Shown here piece after piece: positions 1 through 8,143 of a stretch of 64,000 nt of DNA. This DNA comes from Cytobacillus gottheilii (GTDB lineage: Bacteria; Bacillota; Bacilli; Bacillales; Cytobacillaceae), in assembly GCF_900166665.1 (NCBI RefSeq), contig NZ_LT800494.1, forward strand, positions 2,361,590 to 2,425,589, in the 5' to 3' direction. The position numbers and the translations under genes are program-made. A model generated the notes under the pieces. It had not been told where the DNA came from. It worked only from the letters and a program-made list of their open reading frames with translations, and did not search any database. The stretch's first letter is position 1, and every line of letters begins with the position of its first letter.

Positions 1-1110
1 AGATCACCCGCCGCTCTGCACCTATGCAGATTGTTAAATGACGCTGGACTGAATGTGTATGGAGCAGATAGTGATCCTTATTCACTTACAAAAGCCTCGA
101 ACTCATTAAAGAAATTTATTCTTCTGCCTTCAGCGAAGTTCGAAACGAATACTTATATCAGCAAACTAAATGAGATCATATTAACCTATAAAATTGACTG
201 TATAATCCCTACATGTGAGGAAACGTTCTACTTATCTAAAAAAGAAAAGGAACTAAAGTGCCCAGTTTTTGCAGGAGGTTTTCAGCATTTGGAGGTTCTG
301 CATAATAAAAATTCGTTTATTCAGCTTGCGAACAACTGCGGGCTGCCAGCTCCGCAGACTTGTGAATTAACAAATAAAGCAGCCGAACAATATAGTCAAT
401 TGGTAAACGGTTTTGTTGTGAAGCGTAAATTCTCACGTTTTTCGGATCATGTGATCTTTGGAAAAAGTACTGAAGACATTCCACATACTTTGTTTGAAGA
501 TGCTCATGCATGGATCATCCAAGAAAAGCTGACAGGAATTCAGTATTGTTCATACTCCATTGCAAAAGAAGGAAAAGTTGTTTTGCATTCTGTTTATAAA
601 GCTGAATATACGGCCGGTGAGGGTGCGTCGATCCATTTTCAGCATGAATCAAGAGCGGATATAGAGAACTTTGTTCAATTCATTGTGGATAAATTGCATT
701 ATACAGGCCAAATTTCCTTTGATTTTATTGTAAATGAGAGCAATCAAGCCATTCCGATTGAATGCAATCCGCGCACGACAAGCGGCATTCATCTTTTTGG
801 AAAAGAGCTTGTAGACTATCTGCTGGCCAAACAAAATAAAGTTCTTTACCCGAAGAAAGAGACAAAATTTGCAATCAGTGCTGCCATGCTTTTATACGGA
901 TATACAAATATAAAAAAAACAAGAGATTGTAAAAAATGGTTGAAAGCATTTTTTACCTCACCCGATACCGTTTTTCTTATGAAGGATATCAAGCCGTTTT
1001 TCTATCAATATATCAGTTTATTACATATATGGAGAGATAGCAGGAAAAATTCTGTGAGTGTATTAACACAATCAACCTACGATATATGCTGGGATGGTGA
1101 AGATTTTTGA
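1..1110 (+). CDS. ATP-grasp domain protein, 5' end cut by window edge
   Basis: The reading frame is open from base 1. The first in-window start-like codon (TTG at 31) falls inside a Rossmann-like segment, RSPAALHLCRLLNDAGLNVY, that normally sits near the N terminus of carboxylate-amine ligases of the ATP-grasp fold. The true start therefore lies just left of the window. The visible C-terminal part carries an ATP-grasp lid and the metal-site motif IPIECNPRTTSG. Such enzymes join a carboxylate to an amine or thiol using ATP; the substrate here is unknown. Its stop overlaps the next gene by four bases, so it is the first visible gene of a compact operon. The family call is confident, the function is not. 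Confidence 0.8.
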   Translation, partial: RSPAALHLCRLLNDAGLNVYGADSDPYSLTKASNSLKKFILLPSAKFETNTYISKLNEIILTYKIDCIIPTCEETFYLSKKEKELKCPVFAGGFQHLEVLHNKNSFIQLANNCGLPAPQTCELTNKAAEQYSQLVNGFVVKRKFSRFSDHVIFGKSTEDIPHTLFEDAHAWIIQEKLTGIQYCSYSIAKEGKVVLHSVYKAEYTAGEGASIHFQHESRADIENFVQFIVDKLHYTGQISFDFIVNESNQAIPIECNPRTTSGIHLFGKELVDYLLAKQNKVLYPKKETKFAISAAMLLYGYTNIKKTRDCKKWLKAFFTSPDTVFLMKDIKPFFYQYISLLHIWRDSRKNSVSVLTQSTYDICWDGEDF

Positions 1111-2102
1111 AGATGCTCGTAACTGGAGCGACGGGTTTTCTTGGTCAAAAGCTTGTTGTGAGATTAGTACAGATGGGATATGAAGTAATTGGTCTGGGCC
1201 GGAATAAACAAGCTGGAGCAGCCTTGCAGAAGAGCGGTGTATTGTTTAAACACGTGGAACTTTCGAATCGCGAAGAGGTGCTCGATGCCTGCCAGCATGC
1301 AGATTACGTTTTCCATTGTGGAGCTCTTTCTTCACCTTGGGGAAAATATGAAGATTTTTATCAAGCGAATGTCATGGGAACAAGGCATATCATCGAAGCC
1401 TGTCAAACACATAGAGTGAAACGCCTGGTTTATGTCTCTACCCCAAGTATTTATTTTTATTATGATGAAAGAAAAAATGTAAAAGAAGACGATGTTCTCC
1501 CAGCAGCATTTGTGAATGAATACGCACAAACAAAGTTTTTAGCAGAGGAAGAGATTGATCAGGCATTCCGTAATGGGTTACCTGTGATTACGATTCGACC
1601 AAGAGCGATCTTTGGACCTGGAGATCAAGCAATTCTGCCGCGGCTTATAAGAGTTTGCGAAAAGGGAGCACTTCCAATAATAGGAAATGAAAAAGTGGAG
1701 GTAGACATCACATATGTTGAAAATGTCGTCGATGCTCTTCTTTTGTGCTTGAAATCTGGTGAACACACACTTGGCCAAAAATATAATATTACGAATGGTG
1801 TTAATGTTGATTTATATGAAATGATTGAAAAGGTAATGGAGCAGCTTGGAAAACCAGTTCGCTATAAAAAGATATCAGAAAAGACAGCCTTTTCGTTAGC
1901 GAAATGGCTCGAGTTTATCTCAAAACACCTTTTGCGCGGGCGTGAACCTATTTTAACAAGGTATACAGTCAGTGTGCTTTCAAAAAGCCAGACTTTGAAT
2001 ATTGAAAGAGCGAAGGAAGAGTTAGGGTATAAGCCGAGAGTCAGCATTGAAGAAGGCATGCTACATTTTGCAGAATGGTGGAAAGAAAACAATGGCAATT
2101 GA
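1107..2102 (+). CDS. NAD(P)-dependent SDR / epimerase, OleD-like 3-oxoacyl reductase family
   Basis: This is an extended short-chain dehydrogenase of 331 residues. It begins with the nucleotide-binding motif TGATGFLG and has the catalytic YAQTK (Tyr-x3-Lys). The stretch WGKYEDFYQANVMGTRHII resembles OleD-type 2-alkyl-3-oxoalkanoate reductases and 3-beta-hydroxysteroid dehydrogenase-like proteins, so a beta-keto group on a lipid-like chain is a reasonable substrate guess. The TTG at 1107 overlaps the upstream TGA; ATG at 1113 would remove only two residues. It overlaps the next gene by 11 bases, consistent with translational coupling. Family is firm; the OleD-like role is inference. Confidence 0.8.
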   Translation: MKMLVTGATGFLGQKLVVRLVQMGYEVIGLGRNKQAGAALQKSGVLFKHVELSNREEVLDACQHADYVFHCGALSSPWGKYEDFYQANVMGTRHIIEACQTHRVKRLVYVSTPSIYFYYDERKNVKEDDVLPAAFVNEYAQTKFLAEEEIDQAFRNGLPVITIRPRAIFGPGDQAILPRLIRVCEKGALPIIGNEKVEVDITYVENVVDALLLCLKSGEHTLGQKYNITNGVNVDLYEMIEKVMEQLGKPVRYKKISEKTAFSLAKWLEFISKHLLRGREPILTRYTVSVLSKSQTLNIERAKEELGYKPRVSIEEGMLHFAEWWKENNGN

Positions 2103-2943
2103 ATGGGTTAAATTATATGAATGCGGCTATTGCACACATCCTGAAAAAATCGTCCATCCCAAGGCGGGTCTCAAACCTGTTAAATTTCCAGCAACAGTTG
2201 CACTTATTAAACATGAAACAAAAGGATATATTTTATTTGATACAGGCTATGCACAACGGTTTTTATCTGCAACTGAAAAGTTTCCTTATTCTCTCTACAG
2301 AAAGCTGACACCTGTCTTTTTTTCAGAGGAACAGGCAATTGTAAATCAGCTTGCAGCGGACGGCATTACTCCAGATGAGATCACAACCATCATCCTTTCA
2401 CATTTTCATGGGGATCATACAGCCGGGTTAAAGGATTTTCCGCAAGCGGAAATTATTACTTTTCGTAAAGGGTATGAAGATATTGAAAACAACAGTAAGC
2501 TTCGGGCATTAACTAAAGGGTGTCTGCTCGATTTGCTTCCGGCCGATTTCAAAAGCCGCGTCCGTTTTATAGATGATCAACAGCCAGTTGCATTATCGAA
2601 CCTAGGCGATTTTCATGAAGGATTCACTGTTATTGATGATGACGTTTCAATTGTTGCTGTTGATTTAACAGGACATGCCATCGGACAGTTTGGCATATTT
2701 ATTAGGTTAAAAAGCGGAAAAGTCTTGTTTTTATGCGCAGATGCAGTCTGGAGCAGCAGGGCTTATGAAAAACTGGTTTACCCGCATATTATGGCGAATC
2801 TTTTGATTGCTGATAAAAGAGCCTATGTCCATCATATCCAGCGGCTGCATTCTTTAATGCACACACATCCTGACATCGATATCCTGCCCACTCATTGTCA
2901 GGTGACATGGAACAAAATTCAAAAAGGTGAAATTTATGAATAA
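2092..2943 (+). CDS. MBL-fold metallo-hydrolase
   Basis: A metallo-beta-lactamase-fold protein of 283 residues with the metal-binding motif HFHGDH at residues 104-109, a second ligand region around VDLTGHAIGQ and a late LPTHCQ histidine. I chose ATG 2092, which follows a GGTGG ribosome-binding site and gives the standard N terminus MAIEWVKLYECG; a longer reading from 2047 would run deep into the SDR gene. Proteins of this AttM/lactonase-like type hydrolyse lactones or thioesters, but the substrate cannot be read here. In context it could release or edit the product of the operon. Confidence 0.82.
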   Translation: MAIEWVKLYECGYCTHPEKIVHPKAGLKPVKFPATVALIKHETKGYILFDTGYAQRFLSATEKFPYSLYRKLTPVFFSEEQAIVNQLAADGITPDEITTIILSHFHGDHTAGLKDFPQAEIITFRKGYEDIENNSKLRALTKGCLLDLLPADFKSRVRFIDDQQPVALSNLGDFHEGFTVIDDDVSIVAVDLTGHAIGQFGIFIRLKSGKVLFLCADAVWSSRAYEKLVYPHIMANLLIADKRAYVHHIQRLHSLMHTHPDIDILPTHCQVTWNKIQKGEIYE

Positions 2944-4261
2944 ATGGCCGATTTTAAAGCAATATATGAAAACAAAAAGAAGAACCTTTCGTTCAAGAGC
3001 AGATTTATTGGCATACCAAAATAGAAAGATTAAAGCTCAGCTGCAGTTCGTCCAGCAAAAATCACCGTTTTACGCTGACTTACTGAAGCCGTACCAAAAA
3101 GAAATAAATGAAAATCGGTGGGATGAACTGCCGATTATAGATAAAACAATCATGATGGAACATTTTGATACATTTAACACGGTCAATATTAATGCCAACG
3201 AAGCGTTTAATGTTGCAATGGAGGCAGAAGAGACGAGAAACTTTTCACCAAAAATCAGAGATGTTTCCATCGGGTTATCCTCTGGTACAAGCGGAAACAG
3301 GGGATTATTTTTAATATCTGATCAGGAAAGAGCCATATGGAGTGGGACCATCCTCGCAAAATTGCTGCCTTCCTCCATTTTCAGAAAGCATTCAATTGCT
3401 TTTTTCCTGAGAGCAAACAATAATTTATATGAAGCAGCAGGAGAAGGACGAATTTCTTTTCATTTTTTTGATCTTCTGGATTCCTTAGAATCTCATAAAA
3501 AGAGATTAAATGATTTAAAACCTTCTATAGTTGTTGGACCGCCATCCATGCTAAGAATGATCGCTGACTGGCAGAAGCAAAGTGACATTGAATTGGCTCC
3601 TCAAAAAATGATATCTGTTGCAGAAGTACTGGAAGAGATCGATCAGCGTTATATTGAAAAAGTATTTCAGCAAAAGCTTCATAATGTTTATCAATGTACA
3701 GAAGGCTTTTTGGCAGCCACATGCAGTCATGGAACCATTCATTTCAATGAAGATATTGTTTGTATCCATAAACAGTATGTAGATAAAGAAAAAGGCATGT
3801 TCATGCCAGTCATTACTGATTTCACACGAACATCTCAGCCGATTATTCGCTATCAGCTTGATGATTTATTAGTAGAAAAGAAAACAGCCTGTTCGTGCGG
3901 ATCTCCATTTATGGCCGTTGAGCGAATAGATGGTCGCAGCGATGATCTTTTTTATGGAATTCAAACAGACAGCGGAGAGAAGCTGCCGATCTTTCCAGAC
4001 TTTTTAAGAAGAGCCGTCATGACAGCACACGAGCAGATCACTGAATATAAAATGGTGCAGTTTCACTTGGATAAAATCATCATCTTGATTAAGGGTAAAG
4101 GTGATCAAGCGGGAATGGAACAAGAAGTGAAGAAAAATTTATTGGCGTTATATGATACATTGCAGCTTCATCGTCCCCAGCTGATTTTCCAAATATATGC
4201 TGAAACTCCTTCTCATATTAAACGCAAACGAATTGAAAGCAGACTACAAGAAAAATCATGA
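2936..4261 (+). CDS. Coenzyme F390 synthetase-related adenylate-forming enzyme
   Basis: This 441-residue protein belongs to the phenylacetate-CoA ligase / F390-synthetase branch of the adenylate-forming superfamily. The phosphate-binding loop SIGLSSGTSGNRG lies at about residues 111-123, and an acidic acceptor region (YQCTEGF) and RYQLDDLL follow. A cysteine cluster, CSCGSPF, precedes the hinge-like segment IDGRSDD. ATG 2936 is preceded by AGGTGA at a good distance, so it is preferred to GTG 2927. Members activate carboxylic acids as acyl-adenylates. The genome context (SDR, MBL, ATP-grasp) suggests fatty-acid-like or other secondary metabolite chemistry rather than F420 metabolism, because nothing related to F420 is visible. 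Confidence 0.8.
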   Translation: MNKWPILKQYMKTKRRTFRSRADLLAYQNRKIKAQLQFVQQKSPFYADLLKPYQKEINENRWDELPIIDKTIMMEHFDTFNTVNINANEAFNVAMEAEETRNFSPKIRDVSIGLSSGTSGNRGLFLISDQERAIWSGTILAKLLPSSIFRKHSIAFFLRANNNLYEAAGEGRISFHFFDLLDSLESHKKRLNDLKPSIVVGPPSMLRMIADWQKQSDIELAPQKMISVAEVLEEIDQRYIEKVFQQKLHNVYQCTEGFLAATCSHGTIHFNEDIVCIHKQYVDKEKGMFMPVITDFTRTSQPIIRYQLDDLLVEKKTACSCGSPFMAVERIDGRSDDLFYGIQTDSGEKLPIFPDFLRRAVMTAHEQITEYKMVQFHLDKIIILIKGKGDQAGMEQEVKKNLLALYDTLQLHRPQLIFQIYAETPSHIKRKRIESRLQEKS

Positions 4262-5406
4262 TCGTAAGACTATATGATCAACATACGTTTGACCAGATCC
4301 CTTGGAGTGACATTAAAAATGGAGCCTACATACAGGCATATTTTGAACATCTTGTAAGAGATGGAGTGCAACATTATATTGAAAATGTGAAAACAAATTT
4401 ATATTTTATTAGAATAGATCATCTGCTTTTGCCGATCACCAAAAATGATAGCCAATATGAAAATTCGTATATTTGTTCTCCCTATACTCATTATATTTCT
4501 TATGCAAAAGAAGAGCTTTGGGAGCTAGGCAATAAGCCCTTAGAGTATATTTTTGAAAAGATCATCAACATATTAGGATTATTCCTAAGAAAAAGCTCGT
4601 TTAATAAAGTGGTGATTGTGAACAATTGGCTCTTATCGACTAATTTATATTCTGCACAGCTTACATCACAGCAAATGAATGAGCTAACGGCGTGTTTAAC
4701 AGAGGCTTTTCCAAAGCATACCATCATGTTTCGCTCTCTTAATAACAGGCTGCATGCTTCCATGATGAGAAATTTTCGTGAAGCGGGTTATGAAAAAATC
4801 ATGTCCCGTTCGATTTATTTGATGAATGAAGACGCTGGAAGCATCTTGTCAGGAAAAGAGAAGAAATTGCTGCGGCAAGATGCCTCTTTGTTTGCAAAGT
4901 ATATGCTGCAGGTGGGAGAGACACCAACGAATATAGAGGGGTACGCACCTTGCGCTTGTGAACTTTATCGTCAGCTTTATATTCAGAAATACTCCCAGCA
5001 TAATCCGCAATTTAATGTGAGATACTTTAACGAAATTATGAAGAAAAACTTGATGCATTTTAAATGGATTAAAAATGAGGAAGTTGTTGGTGTCATTGGC
5101 TATTTTACCGTTAGTTATGTATTGACAACACCTATTTTGGGATACAACACTAAAATAGGGAAACAACTAGGCTTATATCGAATGCTTTCATATTTGATCA
5201 CCAAAGAGATCCTCGATCACGGATATATCGGACACAGAAGTGCCGGTGCAAGTATATTTAAAAGAAAACGCGGTGCAAAACAGTATATCGAATATAATGT
5301 CATTTATCAGAAACATTTGTCCTTTAGCCGAAAATGGTCATGGCTGCTTGTGAAATGGGTGATGGACCGATTTGTGGAACCACTGGCGAAAAAAAGAAAG
5401 TTTTAA
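4258..5406 (+). CDS. Conserved hypothetical protein, GNAT-like C-terminal half
   Basis: I do not recognise this 382-residue protein with certainty. The start ATG overlaps the upstream stop (ATGA), and it is the last gene before a long non-coding stretch. The C-terminal part (NEEVVGVIGYF, then QLGLYRMLSYL, then a GASIFKRKRGA turn) has the look of a GNAT or FemAB-type acyltransferase, with the acyl-CoA site near the QLGLYR segment. No signal peptide is visible. The C terminus is strongly basic (KKRKF). A transferase acting on the activated product of the neighbouring adenylating enzyme would fit, but this is speculation. Confidence 0.6.
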   Translation: MIVRLYDQHTFDQIPWSDIKNGAYIQAYFEHLVRDGVQHYIENVKTNLYFIRIDHLLLPITKNDSQYENSYICSPYTHYISYAKEELWELGNKPLEYIFEKIINILGLFLRKSSFNKVVIVNNWLLSTNLYSAQLTSQQMNELTACLTEAFPKHTIMFRSLNNRLHASMMRNFREAGYEKIMSRSIYLMNEDAGSILSGKEKKLLRQDASLFAKYMLQVGETPTNIEGYAPCACELYRQLYIQKYSQHNPQFNVRYFNEIMKKNLMHFKWIKNEEVVGVIGYFTVSYVLTTPILGYNTKIGKQLGLYRMLSYLITKEILDHGYIGHRSAGASIFKRKRGAKQYIEYNVIYQKHLSFSRKWSWLLVKWVMDRFVEPLAKKRKF

Positions 5407-5440
5407 GATAGGAGATCGGAGGATTTTTGTTGGAACTCTG

Positions 5441-5640
5441 GTATTCCCGAAACCAGTTCCCCGCAAGGATTTCAGGAATCAGAATAACATTGTAAATCCC
5501 GAAACCAGTTCCCCGCAAGGATTTCAGGAATCAGAATAACTTGTAAATCCCGAATCCAATTCCATGCAAGGATTTCAGGAATCAGAATAACATTTTAATT
5601 CCCGAAACCAGTCGACCGCAGGATTTGGGAATCAGAACAC
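5441..5640. repeat. Tandem hairpin repeat, four units of about 52 bp
   Basis: Four head-to-tail units start at CCCGA 5446, 5498, 5549 and 5601, a period of 51-52 bases. The first two are almost identical and the third and fourth have diverged. Each unit starts with ATTCCCGAAA (or TCCCGAA) and ends with TTTCAGGAAT, so each can fold into its own hairpin. There are no unique spacers between units, which rules out a CRISPR array. The array follows the last gene of the left operon, where it could slow transcription or stabilise the mRNA end. Confidence 0.85.
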
Positions 5641-5814
5641 AGAGGTAAGATAATAAGAGCCTTACAAGAAATCGTTATATCTAAATAACAAAAACTACCT
5701 AAATACTAATTTTTCCATTGATATTTCTCTTTGCATGCTTTATTATAAGAACTAAGCTGCATTGTACGTAATCATAATTAAGTTTTAACCTTTAAGCTGT
5801 AATAGGGAGTTTAA

Positions 5815-5958
5815 AATCAAAACAGGAATGACAAGCCTCTGTCTATACGACAAGGAGGACACGCAGGATCGTTTTTGCGAACACCCACTTTGAGAAGTGG
5901 TGGTTTAAAACTTTCTTATACTTTATTACGGCAAAGGCGGCTTTCTAAAATGTAAATG
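5815..5958 (+). other. Structured non-coding segment, possible IS200/IS605 right-end or omega-RNA-like remnant
   Basis: This segment contains a hairpin CCTCTGTC/GACAAGGAGG (5836-5857) and a second hairpin CCCACTT-TGAG-AAGTGG (5884-5900) followed by TGGTTTAAAAC. One frame reads a short open tail ending in CEHPL and a stop exactly inside the second hairpin. That arrangement resembles the 3' end of a tnpB gene that overlaps its guide RNA scaffold, but no complete transposase frame is present. A different structured RNA remains possible. Confidence 0.35.
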
Positions 5959-5959
5959 G

Positions 5960-5993
5960 AACTCAGTTCTCGATTCGGGGACTGAGTTTTTTA
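5960..5993 (+). terminator. Rho-independent terminator
   Basis: The inverted repeat AACTCAGT...ACTGAGTT encloses a loop and is followed directly by six T. It closes the structured segment just upstream and indicates that this segment is, or was, transcribed rightward. Confidence 0.75.
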
Positions 5994-6357
5994 TTGAGTA
6001 ATTTTGAAGTGAATTTGTATCAGTATATGAAGTATAAGATGCATGTTTTTAATAGTGAATATCAGAGAATTAGCTTTACACTACAGCCATTATGTCTTTA
6101 TTATGGGTATTAAGTTTAATTCTTTATATCAAAAAGGAAAGCGGATTATTTTAATCATTAGAAAAGAGAGTACCAATTTGAAGATTATATAAATTTAAAT
6201 GACGCTGATTATATTGTAGTTGTGCACTAATATAATAAATAGCAAAATGATTCAAAGGAAAATTTTTTTATCCATGTTATATTTATTTAACCCAAGTGCA
6301 ATGCAATTTAACTATAAAATCATACGTATAAAATCAAGGGGAAGGGAAAGTGCTAAA
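5994..6357. other. AT-rich intergenic region
   Basis: About 360 bases with no convincing gene. A possible longer reading of the next gene from 6220 has no ribosome-binding site and no regulator-like sequence, so I treat it as non-coding upstream DNA. The segment ends in a strong AAGGGGAAGGGAAAG ribosome-binding site for the Xre gene. Confidence 0.5.
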
Positions 6358-6696
6358 ATGAGTCATCATCGTTTAGAATTTGGAAAGTACCTTAAGGAAC
6401 TAAGGGAGTCTAAAGGTTTTTCTAGTCAAAGAATATTAGCAAATAAGATAGGGACATCTAACTCAACTATTGCAAAGATAGAGAGAGGTGAACATGAGGC
6501 GAGTGATGAAACACTTCATAAGCTTGCAGAGGTTTTCGATATGTCATATATAGAACTACTAGAGAGACAAGTTGCAGGGAATAAGGTCGACGATGAATTA
6601 ATGATAGAAAAAATTAAACGATTAAGTAAGCCGCAAGTTGATATAATAAATGGAATAATTGACGAATTCTTGCGGCTAGGAGGAAGATCACACTAG
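6358..6696 (+). CDS. Xre-family helix-turn-helix regulator
   Basis: A 112-residue protein with an N-terminal Xre/Cro HTH at about residues 9-65, including the recognition segment GTSNSTIAKIERGEHEASD. The C-terminal tail (about 40 residues) has no recognisable effector domain. ATG 6358 is preceded by a purine-rich ribosome-binding site, and the homology to regulators starts here. It lies 30 bases upstream of a frameshifted small membrane gene and may have formed a unit with it. Accessory-region location and lack of conserved neighbours suggest horizontal acquisition, possibly a phage or plasmid-type regulator. Confidence 0.8.
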   Translation: MSHHRLEFGKYLKELRESKGFSSQRILANKIGTSNSTIAKIERGEHEASDETLHKLAEVFDMSYIELLERQVAGNKVDDELMIEKIKRLSKPQVDIINGIIDEFLRLGGRSH

Positions 6697-6725
6697 TAGC
6701 TGGAATCGTTGTTGTAGTAGTTATC

Positions 6726-7270
6726 ATGTTTATTCTATCAATAATCGGTTCAATTATTGGTGCAATTATATCAGCAACTGAAAGAAAGAAAGTCAAGGAT
6801 GGTTTGAACGTGTTTCTGAAGGAACACTCCATCGTAGATTACTACGGAGAATACTATTCGGCAGGTAATCACTTTATTATTCATGACAGGTCTAACGGAA
6901 TGTTTTGCGTATACGGAGATGGGTACAACGGTAGGTACTACCATGAAATAACAAAAGTGGAACTTGTTATAGATGACACTGTAGCTTACCAATCATCTTT
7001 AAGCAGTGCTGTTGGAAGAGCGGTTGTAGGTGGTGTCTTAGCAGGCGGTGTTGGAGCGGTTATAGGTGGTGTAACAGGGAAAAAAATGGTGCGAAAATGA
7101 TTAATAGAGTTGAATTGATTATATCTTACAATTCGCAACAAATTCCATTTAATAGAGTTACTCTTCTAAGTGAAAAGCAAGGTGTGGACATATTCAGCGA
7201 TGAATATAAACATGCAGAAGATAGAGGTCTATTCTGGAGTAACTTAATATCTTCTACTATAGGAAACTAA
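6726..7270 (+). pseudogene. Small membrane protein gene with glycine-zipper motif, split by a frameshift
   Basis: The first frame (6726-7100) encodes an N-terminal membrane helix, then a soluble segment, then a glycine-rich helix GGVLAGGVGAVIGGVTGKK. It stops shortly after a run of seven A at 7080-7086. The minus-one frame continues without a break, reading KNGAKMINRVELIISYNS to a stop at 7268-7270. The continuation VELIISYN is the kind of strand that follows the glycine-rich helix in related small bacterial membrane proteins. One base in the A run would restore a single 181-residue protein. It could be a true mutation, a sequencing error or, less likely, ribosomal slippage. Confidence 0.6.
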
Positions 7271-7310
7271 ATTGAAAACCACAGAGCTATGAAACATAAG
7301 ATAGATAGAA

Positions 7311-7626
7311 GAAGGATCCGACATAAGTATTTAACACGACCATAGAACCGAATAGTTAGGAATTTTATCTTCCTAACTATTCGGTTTTTTATCTGCTATC
7401 TTAAAATATTTTTTAACATGAGTGAAATGGAGCGGAGGACCCTCGACTCCAGTGGGCAATAGAGGAAAAGGTGAGACCCCGCAGAAGCTTTGCTTCGAGG
7501 AGGCTCAGCTTCCTCCCCACGGAAAGCGAGGGTCCGCAGCGAAATGGAACGGACTTGTTTGAATACCCAAATCGAGATATTGAATATTCGTGTTTTATAA
7601 ACAATAAATTTTGTTTTATCTCAACA
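7311..7626 (-). repeat. Dispersed TIR repeat, copy A (full length, degraded ends)
   Basis: About 316 bases related to the repeats at 17213, 21631 and 39902, but in the opposite orientation. It shows a degraded terminal repeat (GACATAAGTA), the conserved hairpin AACCGAATAGTTAGGAA/TTCCTAACTATTCGGTT with a T run at 7347-7392, and the GC-rich core beginning GGAGCGGAGGACCCTCG and ending CGAGGGTCCGCAGCG. An open frame across the core is not a gene: the same core occurs in other copies without conserved coding. Confidence 0.85.
7347..7392 (+). terminator. Terminator hairpin inside repeat copy A
   Basis: A 17-base inverted repeat AACCGAATAGTTAGGAA/TTCCTAACTATTCGGTT with a seven-base loop is followed by TTTTTT. 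It can end transcripts from the frameshifted gene upstream. Confidence 0.75.
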
Positions 7627-7760
7627 TCATTCGGTTTTTATAAGTTATCTTAAAATATTTTTTAATTGAGTGAAATGAAGCGGGCTTGTTTAATTATCAC
7701 CCTATGAAATTGAATACGCGCGTTTTAGATCGCATTTTAATTTATATCAGTCTTAATTTT
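7627..7760 (-). repeat. Dispersed TIR repeat, copy A2 lacking the GC-rich core
   Basis: Immediately after copy A the flank sequence starts again (CATTCGGTTTTTATAAGTTATCTTAAAATATTT), but GAGTGAAATGAAGCGG now runs directly into GCTTGTTTAATTATCACCC. The roughly 120-base GC-rich core seen in copy A is missing. The junction lies at the GAAATGGAxCGG direct repeat that flanks the core in full copies. Confidence 0.75.
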
Positions 7761-8097
7761 AGAATAATCTTTATAAATGACTTGCTTTGTATTTTTTCTG
7801 TTTCAATTCTTCGTCTAGAACAGAGTAAATAGAATTTTTCCCCAACAAAAACAATTGTAAATTTTTAAATTATTTGTTATCTTTAAAATGGAAAATTGAA
7901 TAATAGGTAAGATCATCCTTATTATTCTGTATACTCAAGCTTTATGATCACTTTATACATAAGCTAGGAGGGATGTGCACTAGTCATTTAAACACTTTAT
8001 TACCTTGTTTAAGTATGTTTTCCACCAGTTATCATAGGTGAAAGCATCAAAGTGAAAACTGAAAATATTGTAGAAAAAGCTATTTTTTTAAATAATT
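7761..8097. other. Intergenic region upstream of prpC
   Basis: About 340 AT-rich bases with no ORF worth reporting. It should contain the promoter of the prp operon. I see no unambiguous sigma-A or sigma-E promoter by eye. Confidence 0.4.
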
Positions 8098-8112
8098 TTG
8101 TAAGGGCTTTCA
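8098..8112 (+). promoter_or_regulatory. Candidate CcpA-binding cre box before prpC
   Basis: TTGTAAGGGCTTTCA matches the Bacillus cre consensus WTGNAANCGNWNNCW at every fixed position except one. It sits about 32 bases before the prpC start, where bound CcpA would block transcription when glucose is present. The homologous mmg operon of B. subtilis is known to be under CcpA control. Not tested here. Confidence 0.45.
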
Positions 8113-8143
8113 CTAAAACGATATAGGGAATGGAGGATGAAAT

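Noticed and set aside
2047..2091. Upstream start for the MBL hydrolase
   Set aside because: It would overlap the SDR gene by 56 bases and adds residues not found in the family; ATG 2092 has a ribosome-binding site.
5441..5640. Possible CRISPR array
   Set aside because: Units are contiguous at 51-52 bases with no unique spacers, and units themselves are internally palindromic over their length. No cas genes nearby.
5815..5958. 6S RNA, tmRNA or SRP RNA
   Set aside because: Too short for 6S, no tRNA-like ends for tmRNA and no conserved SRP Alu or S-domain tetraloop motif; the IS605-type reading is somewhat better.
7471..7653. Open frames across the GC-rich cores of the dispersed repeats (copies A and C)
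   Set aside because: They arise from the palindromic core, differ between copies and are not conserved as protein.
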